A model generated the notes under the pieces. That model saw nothing but the letters and a program-made list of their open reading frames with translations. It was not told the origin of the DNA and ran no database searches. This document shows, in pieces, positions 9,429-18,353 of a stretch of 64,000 nt of DNA. Both the position numbers and the translations under genes were made by a program. The first letter of the stretch is position 1, and the number at the start of each line of letters is the position of its first letter. The stretch is from Planctomycetaceae bacterium (GTDB lineage: Bacteria; Planctomycetota; Planctomycetia; Pirellulales; Pirellulaceae), in contig JACKHN010000006.1 of NCBI GenBank assembly GCA_020638975.1, positions 313,745 through 377,744 of the forward strand, read 5' to 3'.

Positions 9429-10553
9429 ATGTCTCATCTGCCGCAGTCGACCGCCGATGCAATGGACCTCGATGCAACGAAGCTGCAAACCGCTTACGAC
9501 TTGCTCGATCGTTGGACGCGTGAGGGCTCCGTGCCCGGCGGTGCGATCCTCGTTGGGCGGCACGGCAAGACCGTCTCGCCTCATTTCTCGGGAAGACAAG
9601 GCCCAGAACCAGATGCGGACGCGATCCGTCGCGATGGCATGTTTCTATTGGCATCGATCTCGAAGCCGATCACGTACATGGGCGCGATGATCCTCGTCGA
9701 GCGAGGATTGCTAGGGCTGACCGATCTCGTGACGCACTACATCCCCGAGTTCGCCGCGCATCACAAAGACGAGACGCGAGTTCACCATCTGTTCACGCAC
9801 ACGTCCGGACTTCCGGACATGCTGGAGAACAACGAAGAGTTGCGGCGAAAGCATGCCCCGCTTTCTGATTTCATCCAAGGTGCAATTCGCGATACGGTGC
9901 CTCTGTTTCGCGCAGGCACGGATCTCAGCTATCAAAGTATGGGAACCTTGGTAGTGGCCGAATTGGTGCAACGGATTTCCGGGCTCACGATTGCGGACTT
10001 CCTGAAGAAAGAAATCTTCGAGCCACTGGGACTGCGATCGACAGGACTTGGCTCGGCAGGACTGGATCGGCAGCGAATTGTGCGTGTTGAAACACCCGAG
10101 TACCAAGCCGACAGCGACTTTGGTTGGAACAGTCGCTACTGGCAGGAACTGGGTTCACCGTGGGGCGGCATGTTCAGCTCGCCGGAGGACTTTGCGGTGA
10201 TCTGTCAGTTGTTATTGAATGGTGGTGAGTACCGCAGCGTTCGCATCCTGTCACCTGGAACCGTCCGGATGATGACAACGAATCGCTTGAACGACTATCC
10301 GGAGTTGCCCGAACCGATCCGCCGCACACAACCTTGGGGGCTGGGTTGGCGCATGAATCACACGGGAGATCACGATAGTTGGGGCGACAGTCTGGATCGG
10401 CAGGTGTTCGGTCACACAGGTGCGACGGGAACCACGGTCTGGATGGACCGAGATCGCAATGGCTTCTGTATTTTGCTGACAACGGCCATTCGGTCGAACG
10501 CTCCATGGCGTCTCGTGAGATTGTCAAACGCGATAGCCGCGGCCTTTGTTTGA
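9429..10553 (+). CDS. Serine hydrolase, class C beta-lactamase/transpeptidase-like
   Basis: A 374-aa protein of the beta-lactamase-related family. The ATG at 9429 with AAGGAG at 9415-9420 is preferred over an ATG 72 bases upstream. The SxxK motif is SISK at residues 76-79 (catalytic Ser76, Lys79), HTSGLP follows at about 124-129, the second motif is Tyr-Gln-Ser at 168-170 in place of Tyr-x-Asn, and FGHTGATGT supplies the HTG triad. No signal peptide is evident, so it may act in the cytoplasm or use another export route. Family members include esterases, D-aminopeptidases and penicillin-binding proteins; antibiotic hydrolysis should not be assumed. Confidence 0.88.
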   Translation: MSHLPQSTADAMDLDATKLQTAYDLLDRWTREGSVPGGAILVGRHGKTVSPHFSGRQGPEPDADAIRRDGMFLLASISKPITYMGAMILVERGLLGLTDLVTHYIPEFAAHHKDETRVHHLFTHTSGLPDMLENNEELRRKHAPLSDFIQGAIRDTVPLFRAGTDLSYQSMGTLVVAELVQRISGLTIADFLKKEIFEPLGLRSTGLGSAGLDRQRIVRVETPEYQADSDFGWNSRYWQELGSPWGGMFSSPEDFAVICQLLLNGGEYRSVRILSPGTVRMMTTNRLNDYPELPEPIRRTQPWGLGWRMNHTGDHDSWGDSLDRQVFGHTGATGTTVWMDRDRNGFCILLTTAIRSNAPWRLVRLSNAIAAAFV

Positions 10554-10634
10554 TCTCGCGTTTGACCTTCGCCTGACAATGAGAAGCCGCGATGTTGGGC
10601 TTCTTGAAGTCTTTGTCAAAGACCAATCAAAACG

Positions 10635-10674
10635 AAAAAGGTCGCAAGCCCTGCTAAAGCAATGACTTGCGACC
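10635..10674 (-). terminator. Rho-independent terminator of tRNA-Phe
   Basis: On the minus strand GGTCGCAAG (10674-10666) and CTTGCGACC (10648-10640) form a perfect 9-bp stem, followed by a T-rich run (TTTTTCGTTTT). It lies about 20 bp downstream of the tRNA 3' end and is well placed to end that transcript. Confidence 0.85.
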
Positions 10675-10694
10675 AATGGCGATCGTTTGCGAAG

Positions 10695-10767
<73 letters not shown>

Positions 10768-11313
10768 ATTAGATACGTTTTGACTCTTGTTCTTATTGAG
10801 CTTTATTGCTGAATTGCAGTCTATCTTGAAATTCCCTGCTACCCCGATGTTACTAAAAGAAGTCGTCTAAGGGTAGAAGTACCCGTTGTCGTCCAATCAA
10901 TTAGCGGGAACGCCGATCCTCATAAGAGAGGACCGACAAGGCCAGATTCTAATCGCGCTCGGGCCAAGAAGGAACAGGGGGCGAAGTTTCCTCAAACGCT
11001 CCACGATCAAGCCTTCCCAGTACCGCAAACGGACTATTAGTTCGGCACCTTCCAGACAAGGCTTTAGCCGAATGTTTATGGGGCAAGGCGGATCTTGGGC
11101 ACACTTCGAACCCGTTGTGCAATCACACCCGCGACTTCAGCGACACATTGCGAGGATTTCACGGAAAACGCCAAATCAAAGGGTGAGTTTAAAGAATTAA
11201 CGGATCGAACGCTCGAAGGAAATCTGCGGGATTCTGGAGCAGGTGAATTCGATAGCTCGATGGGACACTCAGCGACCAACCGATTCATCTCAGACGTCAC
11301 AAGGGGTTGTTGA
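10768..11313. other. Long intergenic region upstream of tRNA-Phe, no gene recognised
   Basis: About 545 bp lie between the tRNA and the family D element. The tRNA promoter should be just beyond 10768 on the minus strand. A small hairpin GGGTA-GAAG-TACCC is at 10871-10884. Overlapping open frames at 11095-11313 (+, TTG start) and 11076-11300 (-) have fairly protein-like composition, but neither has a ribosome binding site or a recognisable family, so no gene is called. Confidence 0.45.
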
Positions 11314-11459
11314 CTAGTGCTGCGTTACAGCTAAGGATTAGGAGTGAATGAATTGAGTAAGGCCTCGGACGTGCCCAGCTTTCCTCGCCGCCCGACCGCT
11401 TACGCGTCACGGCTCACGAAACGGGAAGACCCTAAAATCAAGGGGTAACGCAGCACTAG
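11314..11459 (+). mobile_element. MITE-like element, family D, copy 1
   Basis: A 146-bp non-coding element bounded by perfect 15-bp terminal inverted repeats: CTAGTGCTGCGTTAC at 11314-11328 and its complement at 11445-11459. A second, inverted and slightly longer copy is at 50627-50782 and shares both ends and the core CGTTTCGTGAGCCGTGACG (as read there). No transposase lies inside or next to either copy. Size, terminal repeats and dispersal fit a miniature inverted-repeat element; no clear target-site duplication was identified. Confidence 0.75.
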
Positions 11460-11676
11460 AGACTCTGTTTCCGAAAACCCGATCTGTCCCGGACTGATGC
11501 CGATCGGATAGGGCGATTCCTGTAGAATCTAGAGTATCGGGGCTTTCGCCATGCATTGCCGTAAACGAACGCACGCCTTTCTATCGGTCGACCCTTGGGG
11601 CCAGGTCTTTTCACATCTTTGGAGAGGGGCATAGTCTCACCGGCCCGTCTACAACGATGTTGAGAGCCCTGGTCTA

Positions 11677-13296
11677 ATGAGGCAATCTGAACGAAACAAC
11701 TGGCTGATGACCGCTGGCCTAGCCTTTTCCATTGCGACGACGCTTACCAGAGCTGGCGAATCCGAACTTCAGCGGCACTTCGGCGAGCAACAGTTCGCGC
11801 CTGAAGGAGGCTTCGTTTTCACGCCGGGCCAAAAGCTCTGCGATCTCGTGTGGGAGGATCCTAAGCTAGTGGCCACGGTGGTTGACGATCTGACGATCCC
11901 GACTCGATGGTTCAACCAGCGGTTCGAGGAAGTCGAGACCGCAATCGAACCGGGACGCTACTACGCCTACGGCGAGGCGCCTGTCCCCGCTGGACCACCG
12001 CTGCGACGAGCGATGACCTGTTGCTGCGTCGCGAGTGATCTAAAACTGACTGACCTCGCCGAAAAGACGATTGCACAGAAGTCGATCGCACAGACCGCCG
12101 ATCCGGTCGACACGGATCACCGACGCAAAGAAGTCGAAGAGTTGATAATTCGTTGGCGAATGACGGAGGAGGGTGCAATCGAGTTGGCGGCGTTGTTGGA
12201 TACGGATCGGCCACCAAGTTCGGTTCGTTTGGGGCAGTGGCAGATGGAAAACGCCACCGAGCATGTGAGGCTCAAGCGAAAGCTAATGGGCCTCGCCCAC
12301 AAGCCGCTCGTGAAAGTCATTCCCAAGCGTTTGCAGGGAGAGCCCGCTCCTACCTTGCGGAACGCGCCGCTGGAACAGACGGGGATCAGCGAGGCGCAAG
12401 TCGGGGAGATCGAGTGCAAGCTGGACGAATGGTATGCCGCTTCGCAGGAACCGATGGCGGTGGTGATCTCCCGAAACGGAGTGATTGTTTTGGAAAAAGG
12501 TTACGGTACGTTGAACGACAAAGAGGTCACGATTGACACGCCGATGCGTCTGGACTCGGCGATGAAACCTCTGATCGGACTGCAACTGGCCACGTATGTT
12601 GACCGCGGGATCGTGCAGCTTGACGAGCCGATCGGCAACTATCTACCCGAGTTCGATTCTCCAGATGACCGCCACCTCACCTTCCGCGCTGGTCATGTCC
12701 ATGCCACCGGCATCGAGTTCCCCTGGGAGCTTGCATTTCGACGACTGTTCTACTTTCACACATGGCACGAGAGCTTGATCGCGCACTGCCCGCGCGAGTG
12801 GACGTCCGGGGCCAAGCATCGATACGGTGTCGTCGGCGTCATCCTGTCCGTTCGGGCGATCGAACTGCTGCGGGGAAGGAACTATTGGGATGCGATGGAG
12901 CGGGATTTGTTCGCTCCGCTGGGCATCCATAACGTGTTGCCGGGGGGAACAGGTTTCTCCGCAGAAAGCATGGCTCGTATTGGCGTGTTGTTAGACAACC
13001 GCGGAAAATACGGAGCATGGGAAGTCATCTCTGAACAGACACACGCAGCGATCCTGCCCACGGCGCTTAAACCATACTTTCCCAACCTGGACATGGAGTA
13101 TGGTATCGGGCTCCAAGACGCCAGCCAACATCTGGGACCAAGCAGCTACGGTCATGGCGGTGGCTGCGGCACATTACTTGCGATAAATCCGCAAAAGCAT
13201 CTTGTCTTTGCGATGGTCAGGAATAGTCAGGGAAAGGACTTCGCGAAACACCGAGCAGAAGTCACGGCATTGCTAAAGAAGTGGACGGACGAATGA
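11677..13296 (+). CDS. Beta-lactamase-fold serine hydrolase with extra N-terminal region and variant motif 2
   Basis: A 539-aa protein. An N-terminal hydrophobic segment (residues about 8-22) looks like a signal sequence. Residues about 30-240 form a region not recognised; the beta-lactamase-like domain starts near residue 250. SxxK is SAMK (Ser294, Lys297), followed by a normal GIVQLDEPIGNYLPEF. The second motif region, normally Tyr-x-Asn, reads Tyr383-Gly-Val385, so the Asn is lost, and the usual HTSG loop is changed to HATGIEFPWE. GHGGGCGT replaces the KTG/HTG motif. It may be a hydrolase of altered specificity, or catalytically weak. A member of the same broad superfamily lies 1.1 kb upstream, but the two share little sequence. 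Confidence 0.8.
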   Translation: MRQSERNNWLMTAGLAFSIATTLTRAGESELQRHFGEQQFAPEGGFVFTPGQKLCDLVWEDPKLVATVVDDLTIPTRWFNQRFEEVETAIEPGRYYAYGEAPVPAGPPLRRAMTCCCVASDLKLTDLAEKTIAQKSIAQTADPVDTDHRRKEVEELIIRWRMTEEGAIELAALLDTDRPPSSVRLGQWQMENATEHVRLKRKLMGLAHKPLVKVIPKRLQGEPAPTLRNAPLEQTGISEAQVGEIECKLDEWYAASQEPMAVVISRNGVIVLEKGYGTLNDKEVTIDTPMRLDSAMKPLIGLQLATYVDRGIVQLDEPIGNYLPEFDSPDDRHLTFRAGHVHATGIEFPWELAFRRLFYFHTWHESLIAHCPREWTSGAKHRYGVVGVILSVRAIELLRGRNYWDAMERDLFAPLGIHNVLPGGTGFSAESMARIGVLLDNRGKYGAWEVISEQTHAAILPTALKPYFPNLDMEYGIGLQDASQHLGPSSYGHGGGCGTLLAINPQKHLVFAMVRNSQGKDFAKHRAEVTALLKKWTDE

Positions 13297-13561
13297 TGGC
13301 CACTCGCTTGCCGAACGAAACACCGGAGGTTGAGATGTCGTCGCGAGTTGCAATACGTGGGCTTCAGTCGACCCGTAGGCATGAGTCAGCTGATCCCGCC
13401 CGATATCGTCGAGGCCTTCCTCGATGTTGCTCAACTTTGACATACACTTTCGGATCAAACCCTGGACGCGATGACGTGTATTTTGGATGCGCGACCTATC
13501 CCTTAACGGCATGTTCCTCTAGGCTACGTGTCCAACTCCGACTCAAACCCTGGGAGAACTA

Positions 13562-13762
13562 ATGGTTGTCATGCGTGTCCGCGACCGCGAATCGATCCAA
13601 GAGGCCGTCCGCCGCTTCCGCAAACTTGTTGAACGAAGTGGCCTAAAGCGAGAAATGCGAAGTCGACAATTCTACGAAAAGCCCAGCGATATTAAGCGAC
13701 GTGCACGCCTGCGTGCTGTGCGTCGAAACCTCGCAGCCAAACGTGCGATCAAAAGTCGGTAG
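13562..13762 (+). CDS. rpsU: Small ribosomal subunit protein bS21
   Basis: A 66-aa, very basic protein with the S21 pattern: RVRDRESIQEAVRRFRKLVERSGLKREMRSRQFYEKPSDIKRRA, then an Arg/Lys-rich tail. The ATG at 13562 has GGGAG at 13552-13556. bS21 sits at the platform of the 30S subunit near the mRNA exit and anti-Shine-Dalgarno region and helps initiation. The gene stands alone here, without dnaG or rpoD, which often accompany it in other bacteria. Confidence 0.93.
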   Translation: MVVMRVRDRESIQEAVRRFRKLVERSGLKREMRSRQFYEKPSDIKRRARLRAVRRNLAAKRAIKSR

Positions 13763-13824
13763 CTCGCATAACCGCTCTCTCGACGAAGATTCTTGCCGTT
13801 TCAGCATGTCCGGGACACTCGTCG

Positions 13825-14817
13825 CTAGTCCTCGGCACGACCGTATTTCTCGTAGATCGCGTCACGGTCAAGTGATTCGCCCAGGCGGGTTTCGTAGATC
13901 AACAGCGAAAATCGAAGGCGAAACTCGACGCCCCCCTTAATGACCGTAGATTTGCCACGGTTTTCTTCACTGTCCACGGGAAAGGGATTGGCGACGAGCA
14001 GGCCGTAGTCTCGACTGTGCGACCAGATCGATGGATTGCTGTGGGCTGACACTAACAGGATTCCAACGTGGCGATTGTTGAACGCCCCCGAATAGTCCCA
14101 CCAGCGATCGTGTTTCCCCCAAGTTCCTTTTTCGTCCCGACCGCCCGAGGCGTTTAAGATCGAACCGCTGCCAGCTTTAACTGAGATCGCCGTCGCAACA
14201 CGCGTGCCCAGCCCCATCTCTTCCTTGACTGCAAAGACGAGATCGTCCTCGGACTGAAGCGACGTATCGATCGACAACGTCCAACCGCTCGGCGCTTTCG
14301 CGATCTCGTAACGTGTCACCGATCGGCAAACATCCTTGCCCGTGGCATCCACGTACCGTTCGCGCGTGGCGAATCGAGGCCTGCCTCCCGATGTCGGCTC
14401 CGTTTCAAATCCATCATGCAACACTTTGCCATCGTTGTTGTGCCAAAAATTCACGCCGTTGATGTTGGCGAAGGCAAGCCAGATTCCAGGATGCATCGTG
14501 GGATGGTCCGTCGGGTCAGTGCCTTCGACCGGCGGAAAGTTGCGAGTGACCTGAATGCCAGAAGGCGTGCGTACGTGAGCAAAGAACGGTCGCGCGACTT
14601 CTTTGTGGCGGAAGTAATAGGTCGCGATCGACCGGTCGCCAAGCTCGATCTCAAGCGAGTTGTCGTCCGCCGTAACGCTGAACTCGCTGGCCCCTGATCG
14701 CGTTCCAGCCTCGCCCAGAGCGTTTGCATTCCCCACCAATAACAACCACGCACAGCAGGAAATAGCCGCGAAGTTTGGAGATGAGGCGCGCAAACATTCG
14801 ACTCGGAAAAATGTCAT
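13825..14817 (-). CDS. DUF6807 (PmoA-like) secreted protein
   Basis: A 330-aa protein. The ATG at 14817 is preferred over a start 144 bases upstream because GGAAGGA precedes it and a signal-peptide-like segment (AAISCCAWLLLVGNANA) then sits at the N-terminus. The body matches the DUF6807/PmoA pattern: YYFRHKEVARPFFAHVRTPSG, TDHPTMHPGIWLAFANINGVNFWHN, WTLSIDTSLQ, GRDEKGTWGKHDRWWDYSG. Function is unknown; such proteins often occur among carbohydrate genes in Planctomycetota and Verrucomicrobiota. It begins 43 bp downstream of a sulfatase stop on the same strand, so the two are likely cotranscribed. Confidence 0.82.
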   Translation of the reverse strand: MTFFRVECLRASSPNFAAISCCAWLLLVGNANALGEAGTRSGASEFSVTADDNSLEIELGDRSIATYYFRHKEVARPFFAHVRTPSGIQVTRNFPPVEGTDPTDHPTMHPGIWLAFANINGVNFWHNNDGKVLHDGFETEPTSGGRPRFATRERYVDATGKDVCRSVTRYEIAKAPSGWTLSIDTSLQSEDDLVFAVKEEMGLGTRVATAISVKAGSGSILNASGGRDEKGTWGKHDRWWDYSGAFNNRHVGILLVSAHSNPSIWSHSRDYGLLVANPFPVDSEENRGKSTVIKGGVEFRLRFSLLIYETRLGESLDRDAIYEKYGRAED

Positions 14818-14860
14818 ACGCAATCCTTCCGCGTTGCCATTCCAGATAGGGACGATTGCA

Positions 14861-16345
14861 TCACAGCTTGGGCGGAGTCCAATCGGGAATACCGCGTTCG
14901 GCCAGCTGCTTCTCGTATCGTACGGTTTGCGGCTGATGTGGAGCGTAAGGAGCGTTCTCATTGACCATCAGCGGAACGGTCTCGGCCCACCAAGCATCGT
15001 AGGCCTGACGCAGCTTCGCAATCACTTCTGGATGATCGACCGCGACGTCGGTCGCTTCGTAAGGATCGGCGGCGATGTCGTACAACTCCTTGTTGTTGAC
15101 AAATCGCCAACGCTGAGTCCGAACAGCGCAATTCTTGAACTTGCTGTTATTCGGATTTGCACCCTTTTCCCAACGGCCTTGATGCACGAACAAGTTACGA
15201 TCCTCCCATTCGGCTTTGGGATTTTCGAGCAACGGCAGCAAGGAACGACCATCGATCGATTGAATATCGGACGGGATTTCGGCACCGGCTAGCTGGCAGA
15301 AGGTTTTGAACAGATCGATGTGCGCTGTTAGCGCCGATATATCAACACCTTCGCCTAACACGCCCTTCCAGTACCAGAACGCGGGCACATGCGTTCCGCC
15401 TTCATAAGGCGAGCCTTTTCCCGTCTTGAATCCAGCTGTATGCAGCTTCACCGGCTTGCCGTTCAGCTTTCCACGCGAGCCCGCTTGCCCATTGTCGGTC
15501 ATGAAGATCACGAGCGTATTGTCCCAGGCGTTCCACTCGTCAAGCTTTTCGACCAGTAATCCAAAGTTGTCGTCGATGTTCTCGATCATCCCATAGCGAC
15601 CGGCCGTGCCTTCGTCGTACCCAAGGTCGAGGAATCGCTTACGGTACTTCTCGGGAGCGATCATCGGACCGTGTGGTGCGTTCGTTGGGATATAGGCGAA
15701 GAAAGGTTGTTTGGCGCCGTGCTGCTTTTTGATCCAACCGAGAGCCGCTTGGAAGAAGACGTCCGTACAGAACCCCTTCGTTTGTTTAATGGTGTCGTTA
15801 TGCAATGCGACGATGTCGAAGTACTTGTCAGTGAGATTTGGCGGAAAGTCCGCACAGCTGCCTTCATACGACTGACCGATCCCGCCCGCGCCGTGAATGA
15901 AGACTTCGCTGAAGCCACGGTTGTAGGGTTGGTACGAGTCTTCGTCACCGAGATGCCACTTGCCGAAAATGCCTGTCTCGTACCCCGCCTTTTGCAGGAG
16001 TTGCGGGAAGGTGGTCGTGCTGAGCGACATACGCTCGCGTTCCTTGATCGTATGAGTGACACCATTGCGGAACTCATGCCGCCCGCTCATGATCGCCGAG
16101 CGAGTGGGGGAGCAAGTTGGGCTGACATGAAATTCCGTGAAGCGAGTCGATCTCGCATAAAAGCGGTCGAGGTTCGGCGTGCGCAACACTTCATTCCCTA
16201 GGCACGAAAGGTCGCCCATACCTTGGTCATCGGTCATGACGAGGATGACGTTGGGGCGCGAGTTCGCGAGTTCTTTCGCATCGGAAGCGACACCAAACGC
16301 AATCAACGCGAGTGTGAGAAGTGTCGTTGTGAATTGTCGTTGCAT
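14861..16345 (-). CDS. Secreted sulfatase (formylglycine type)
   Basis: A 494-aa arylsulfatase-family protein. Signal peptide at about residues 1-23 (TLLTLALIAFGVASDAKE). VILVMTDDQGMGD carries the metal-binding Asp pair. The active-site motif CSPTR is at 78-82, where Cys78 would be oxidised to formylglycine, with SGRHEFRNG following. GIFGKWHLGD (Lys/His), TNAPHGPM and VIFMTDNGQ supply the remaining catalytic and metal residues. It hydrolyses sulfate esters, likely of sulfated polysaccharides, in the periplasm; the exact substrate is unknown. No anaerobic or FGE maturase is in the window. It probably forms an operon with the DUF6807 gene. Confidence 0.94.
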   Translation of the reverse strand: MQRQFTTTLLTLALIAFGVASDAKELANSRPNVILVMTDDQGMGDLSCLGNEVLRTPNLDRFYARSTRFTEFHVSPTCSPTRSAIMSGRHEFRNGVTHTIKERERMSLSTTTFPQLLQKAGYETGIFGKWHLGDEDSYQPYNRGFSEVFIHGAGGIGQSYEGSCADFPPNLTDKYFDIVALHNDTIKQTKGFCTDVFFQAALGWIKKQHGAKQPFFAYIPTNAPHGPMIAPEKYRKRFLDLGYDEGTAGRYGMIENIDDNFGLLVEKLDEWNAWDNTLVIFMTDNGQAGSRGKLNGKPVKLHTAGFKTGKGSPYEGGTHVPAFWYWKGVLGEGVDISALTAHIDLFKTFCQLAGAEIPSDIQSIDGRSLLPLLENPKAEWEDRNLFVHQGRWEKGANPNNSKFKNCAVRTQRWRFVNNKELYDIAADPYEATDVAVDHPEVIAKLRQAYDAWWAETVPLMVNENAPYAPHQPQTVRYEKQLAERGIPDWTPPKL

Positions 16346-16667
16346 CTTGATGAACCTCTTGATGAGTAAGTGCTCTTAGCGTTGTTCGTTCGATCGGCCA
16401 TCGACGGAATCACGTTCGTCGAAGCCGTCGCGTAACGACTGGGTTAGACGATCATACCGCGAAATACATGGGCTCGCTATTTCTTGCCCGCCTTTTCTCC
16501 CATTTGCGGCTTCTGTTTCGAGATGTCGACGGCCTTCGCGGGCAAGTCGTGCGAGGTGGGTGCTGAATTGTAAATCGTTCAGGTGGCTTTCGGTCGTTGG
16601 TCTCGGCGAGGTCGAACGAACTGCGCCGAGCTGCAAGTTACGCCGAGCTTCGGTACACGACACTAGA
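16346..16667. other. Intergenic region between two sulfatase genes
   Basis: About 320 bp upstream of the secreted sulfatase and downstream of the second sulfatase. A promoter for the gene starting at 16345 should be near 16370-16420 but no clear boxes were recognised. A possible gene remnant at 16477-16578 is listed separately. The rest shows nothing recognisable. Confidence 0.4.
16477..16578 (-). pseudogene. Possible decayed C-terminal gene remnant
   Basis: On the minus strand a 33-codon open stretch, without a start codon and preceded by an in-frame TGA at 16581-16579, reads SHDLPAKAVDISKQKPQMGE then KAGKK and stop. This resembles a Lys-rich protein tail. A short stretch in another frame just upstream reads DLAETND, reminiscent of sulfatase C-termini (DPxETxDLA). 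Together they could be the frameshifted end of a lost gene. The case rests on composition alone. Confidence 0.25.
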
Positions 16668-18059
16668 CTACATTGGTGCGATGCGACGCGATCCGACATC
16701 CGTCGTCAGCATCACGTGCGAATCGAAGCTCTCGTAGATTAGCCGGTGTTTCAGCTCCTGGTGCGCGGGATCATCCCACAAGTCGTCGAACTCCCAGGGA
16801 TCTTCCTGCAAATCGTAGAGTTCACCGATGCCATGACCATGATAGACGGACAACTTGTAGCGTGTGTCGCGGTACATCGTCGCGAAGGTTCCCGTTCCGC
16901 CAGTGAAGTGAGAATCCAGTGCATCGAAATACTCACAACGAACCGAGTCGCGAAAATGGTATGCGCGTGCCTCGCCGCGAAGAATCGGCAGCAGCGATCG
17001 GCCTTGCATGTATGCGGGCGGTTCCAAACCGGCGACTTCAACGATTGTCGACGACATGTCCAACAGTTCCACGAGACCGGAGCTTTGCACTCCGCTTTGG
17101 AAGTGTCCTGGCCAGGAGATGATCAAAGGGACGCGCACCAGTCCCTCGTAAAATCGGCACCCCTTCTGAATCAGCCCGTGGTCTCCCATTGTCTCGCCGT
17201 GGTCGCTCGTGAAGATGATCACCGTATTCTCGCGTTGGCCTGTGGCATCTAAAGTATCGAGAATCCGAGCAAATTGATCATCGATTTGCGCGATCATCGC
17301 GTAATAGCGAGCTTGCTCGCCTTTGGCGTCAAAAGTATCAGGGCGCTGTGCCGTGCCTTGAAAGTCTATAGCCTTCAGCTTGGCTTGCTGCTCGAGATCA
17401 CTTTCGCGAAAGTAGGGACCGGGCATCGAGTTCGGATCGAATCGATCGGCGTACGATTTCGGCGGAATGAAGGGTGGATGCGGGTCATAGACGTTAACGT
17501 TCAACAGCCACGGTTCGTCGCGCTGTTGCGTAACAAACTCGATAGAACGCTCAGTCGCCCACGTCGTTTGATGAAACTCCGTAGGGATACGTTCCTCGCT
17601 CGTCCGCATCACCTCCAGATCGCCGCCGCGTTCGCGAACCCATTCGGCATAGTCGTGACCCTCGGGCCAATCGTCGCGTGGCGCGTGGCTGAATTTCCAG
17701 TAGCGAAAACCGTCGTCCAGACGCGGTTCGGTTCGATGCCCAGAACTCTGCAGATGGAACTTTCCTATCATGCCACAGTCGTAACCACTATCGGCGATCA
17801 ACTTCGTGATTAACGGCGGCCAGGTTGGGAACGACTCGTTACCGTTCCGAGTGTTGTGGACGCGCGACGGATACATCCCCGTCATAAAGCTTGACCGACT
17901 GGGAGTGCAAATCGGGCTTTGGCAATACGCGTGCGTGAACGCCGTGCCTGCACCGACAAGACGATCGATTGTCGGAGTACGAACAAAAGTGTTTCCGAGT
18001 GCTCCAATCGTGTCGAAGCGCTGTTGATCGGTGCAATACCAGAGAATGTTAGGACGCAT
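16668..18059 (-). CDS. Sulfatase family protein without signal peptide
   Basis: A 463-aa sulfatase. The ATG at 18059 (MRPNILWYCTDQQRFD) is preferred to a TTG 30 bases upstream. The formylglycine motif is CTPSR with Cys51, in the context YCQSPICTPSRSSFMTG. Further landmarks are MIGKFHLQ (the usual GKWH becomes GKFH), VYDPHPPFIPP, VIIFTSDHGETMGDHG and a C-terminal LYDLQEDPWEFDDLW. No signal peptide is seen, so a cytoplasmic choline-sulfatase- or heparan-type enzyme acting on imported oligosaccharides is possible. It is on the same strand as the other sulfatase but separated by about 320 bp. Confidence 0.92.
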   Translation of the reverse strand: MRPNILWYCTDQQRFDTIGALGNTFVRTPTIDRLVGAGTAFTHAYCQSPICTPSRSSFMTGMYPSRVHNTRNGNESFPTWPPLITKLIADSGYDCGMIGKFHLQSSGHRTEPRLDDGFRYWKFSHAPRDDWPEGHDYAEWVRERGGDLEVMRTSEERIPTEFHQTTWATERSIEFVTQQRDEPWLLNVNVYDPHPPFIPPKSYADRFDPNSMPGPYFRESDLEQQAKLKAIDFQGTAQRPDTFDAKGEQARYYAMIAQIDDQFARILDTLDATGQRENTVIIFTSDHGETMGDHGLIQKGCRFYEGLVRVPLIISWPGHFQSGVQSSGLVELLDMSSTIVEVAGLEPPAYMQGRSLLPILRGEARAYHFRDSVRCEYFDALDSHFTGGTGTFATMYRDTRYKLSVYHGHGIGELYDLQEDPWEFDDLWDDPAHQELKHRLIYESFDSHVMLTTDVGSRRIAPM

Positions 18060-18134
18060 GAGCCTGTCGCTAGAATGGAAGCCGAGCAATGGAATTGTTG
18101 CCGGATTCTATCCGATTCGTCATCGTCGCGCAAC

Positions 18135-18284
18135 TCAGGGAACGGTGCACCGTTCGCGATCGGCCTTGCGTGGCTCGGCCAGATAACGCAGCCGATTTCG
18201 CCATCGATCGATGCGATCGAACGAATCCTTGGCTGCCCGAATGAGTTCATTCCCTTCTTCAAGTACGGGCGTGTCGGTCGGCAC
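18135..18284 (-). CDS. Candidate small protein (49 aa), unknown function
   Basis: A GTG-initiated frame that opens PTDTPVLEEGNELIRAAKD, followed by SFDRIDRWRNRLRYLAEPRKADR and then ERCTVP and stop. It fills most of the gap between the stop of the cytochrome-like gene (18354) and the sulfatase start (18059), in the same direction. Residues about 10-42 are highly charged and would form an amphipathic helix. Codon use (GAT CGC ATC GAT CGA, CTG, GCC) is like that of neighbouring genes. The ribosome binding site is weak. It could be a real small gene or a chance open frame. Confidence 0.4.
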   Translation of the reverse strand: MPTDTPVLEEGNELIRAAKDSFDRIDRWRNRLRYLAEPRKADRERCTVP

Positions 18285-18353
18285 ACTCAGGTCGCATGGT
18301 CATCCGCAACCGGATCGCCATCATCCTACGAGGCCGCACAATCGAACCTTGCG

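Noticed and set aside
11095..11313. TTG-started plus-strand frame with fairly protein-like composition in the long intergenic region
   Set aside because: No ribosome binding site, no family resemblance, and an opposing minus-strand frame of equal quality overlaps it.
13281..13562. Plus-strand frames after the second serine hydrolase, including SRPVGMSQLIPPDIVEAFLD then VAQL in one frame
   Set aside because: Short, no convincing start codon, and bounded by stops; too weak to call as a gene or remnant.
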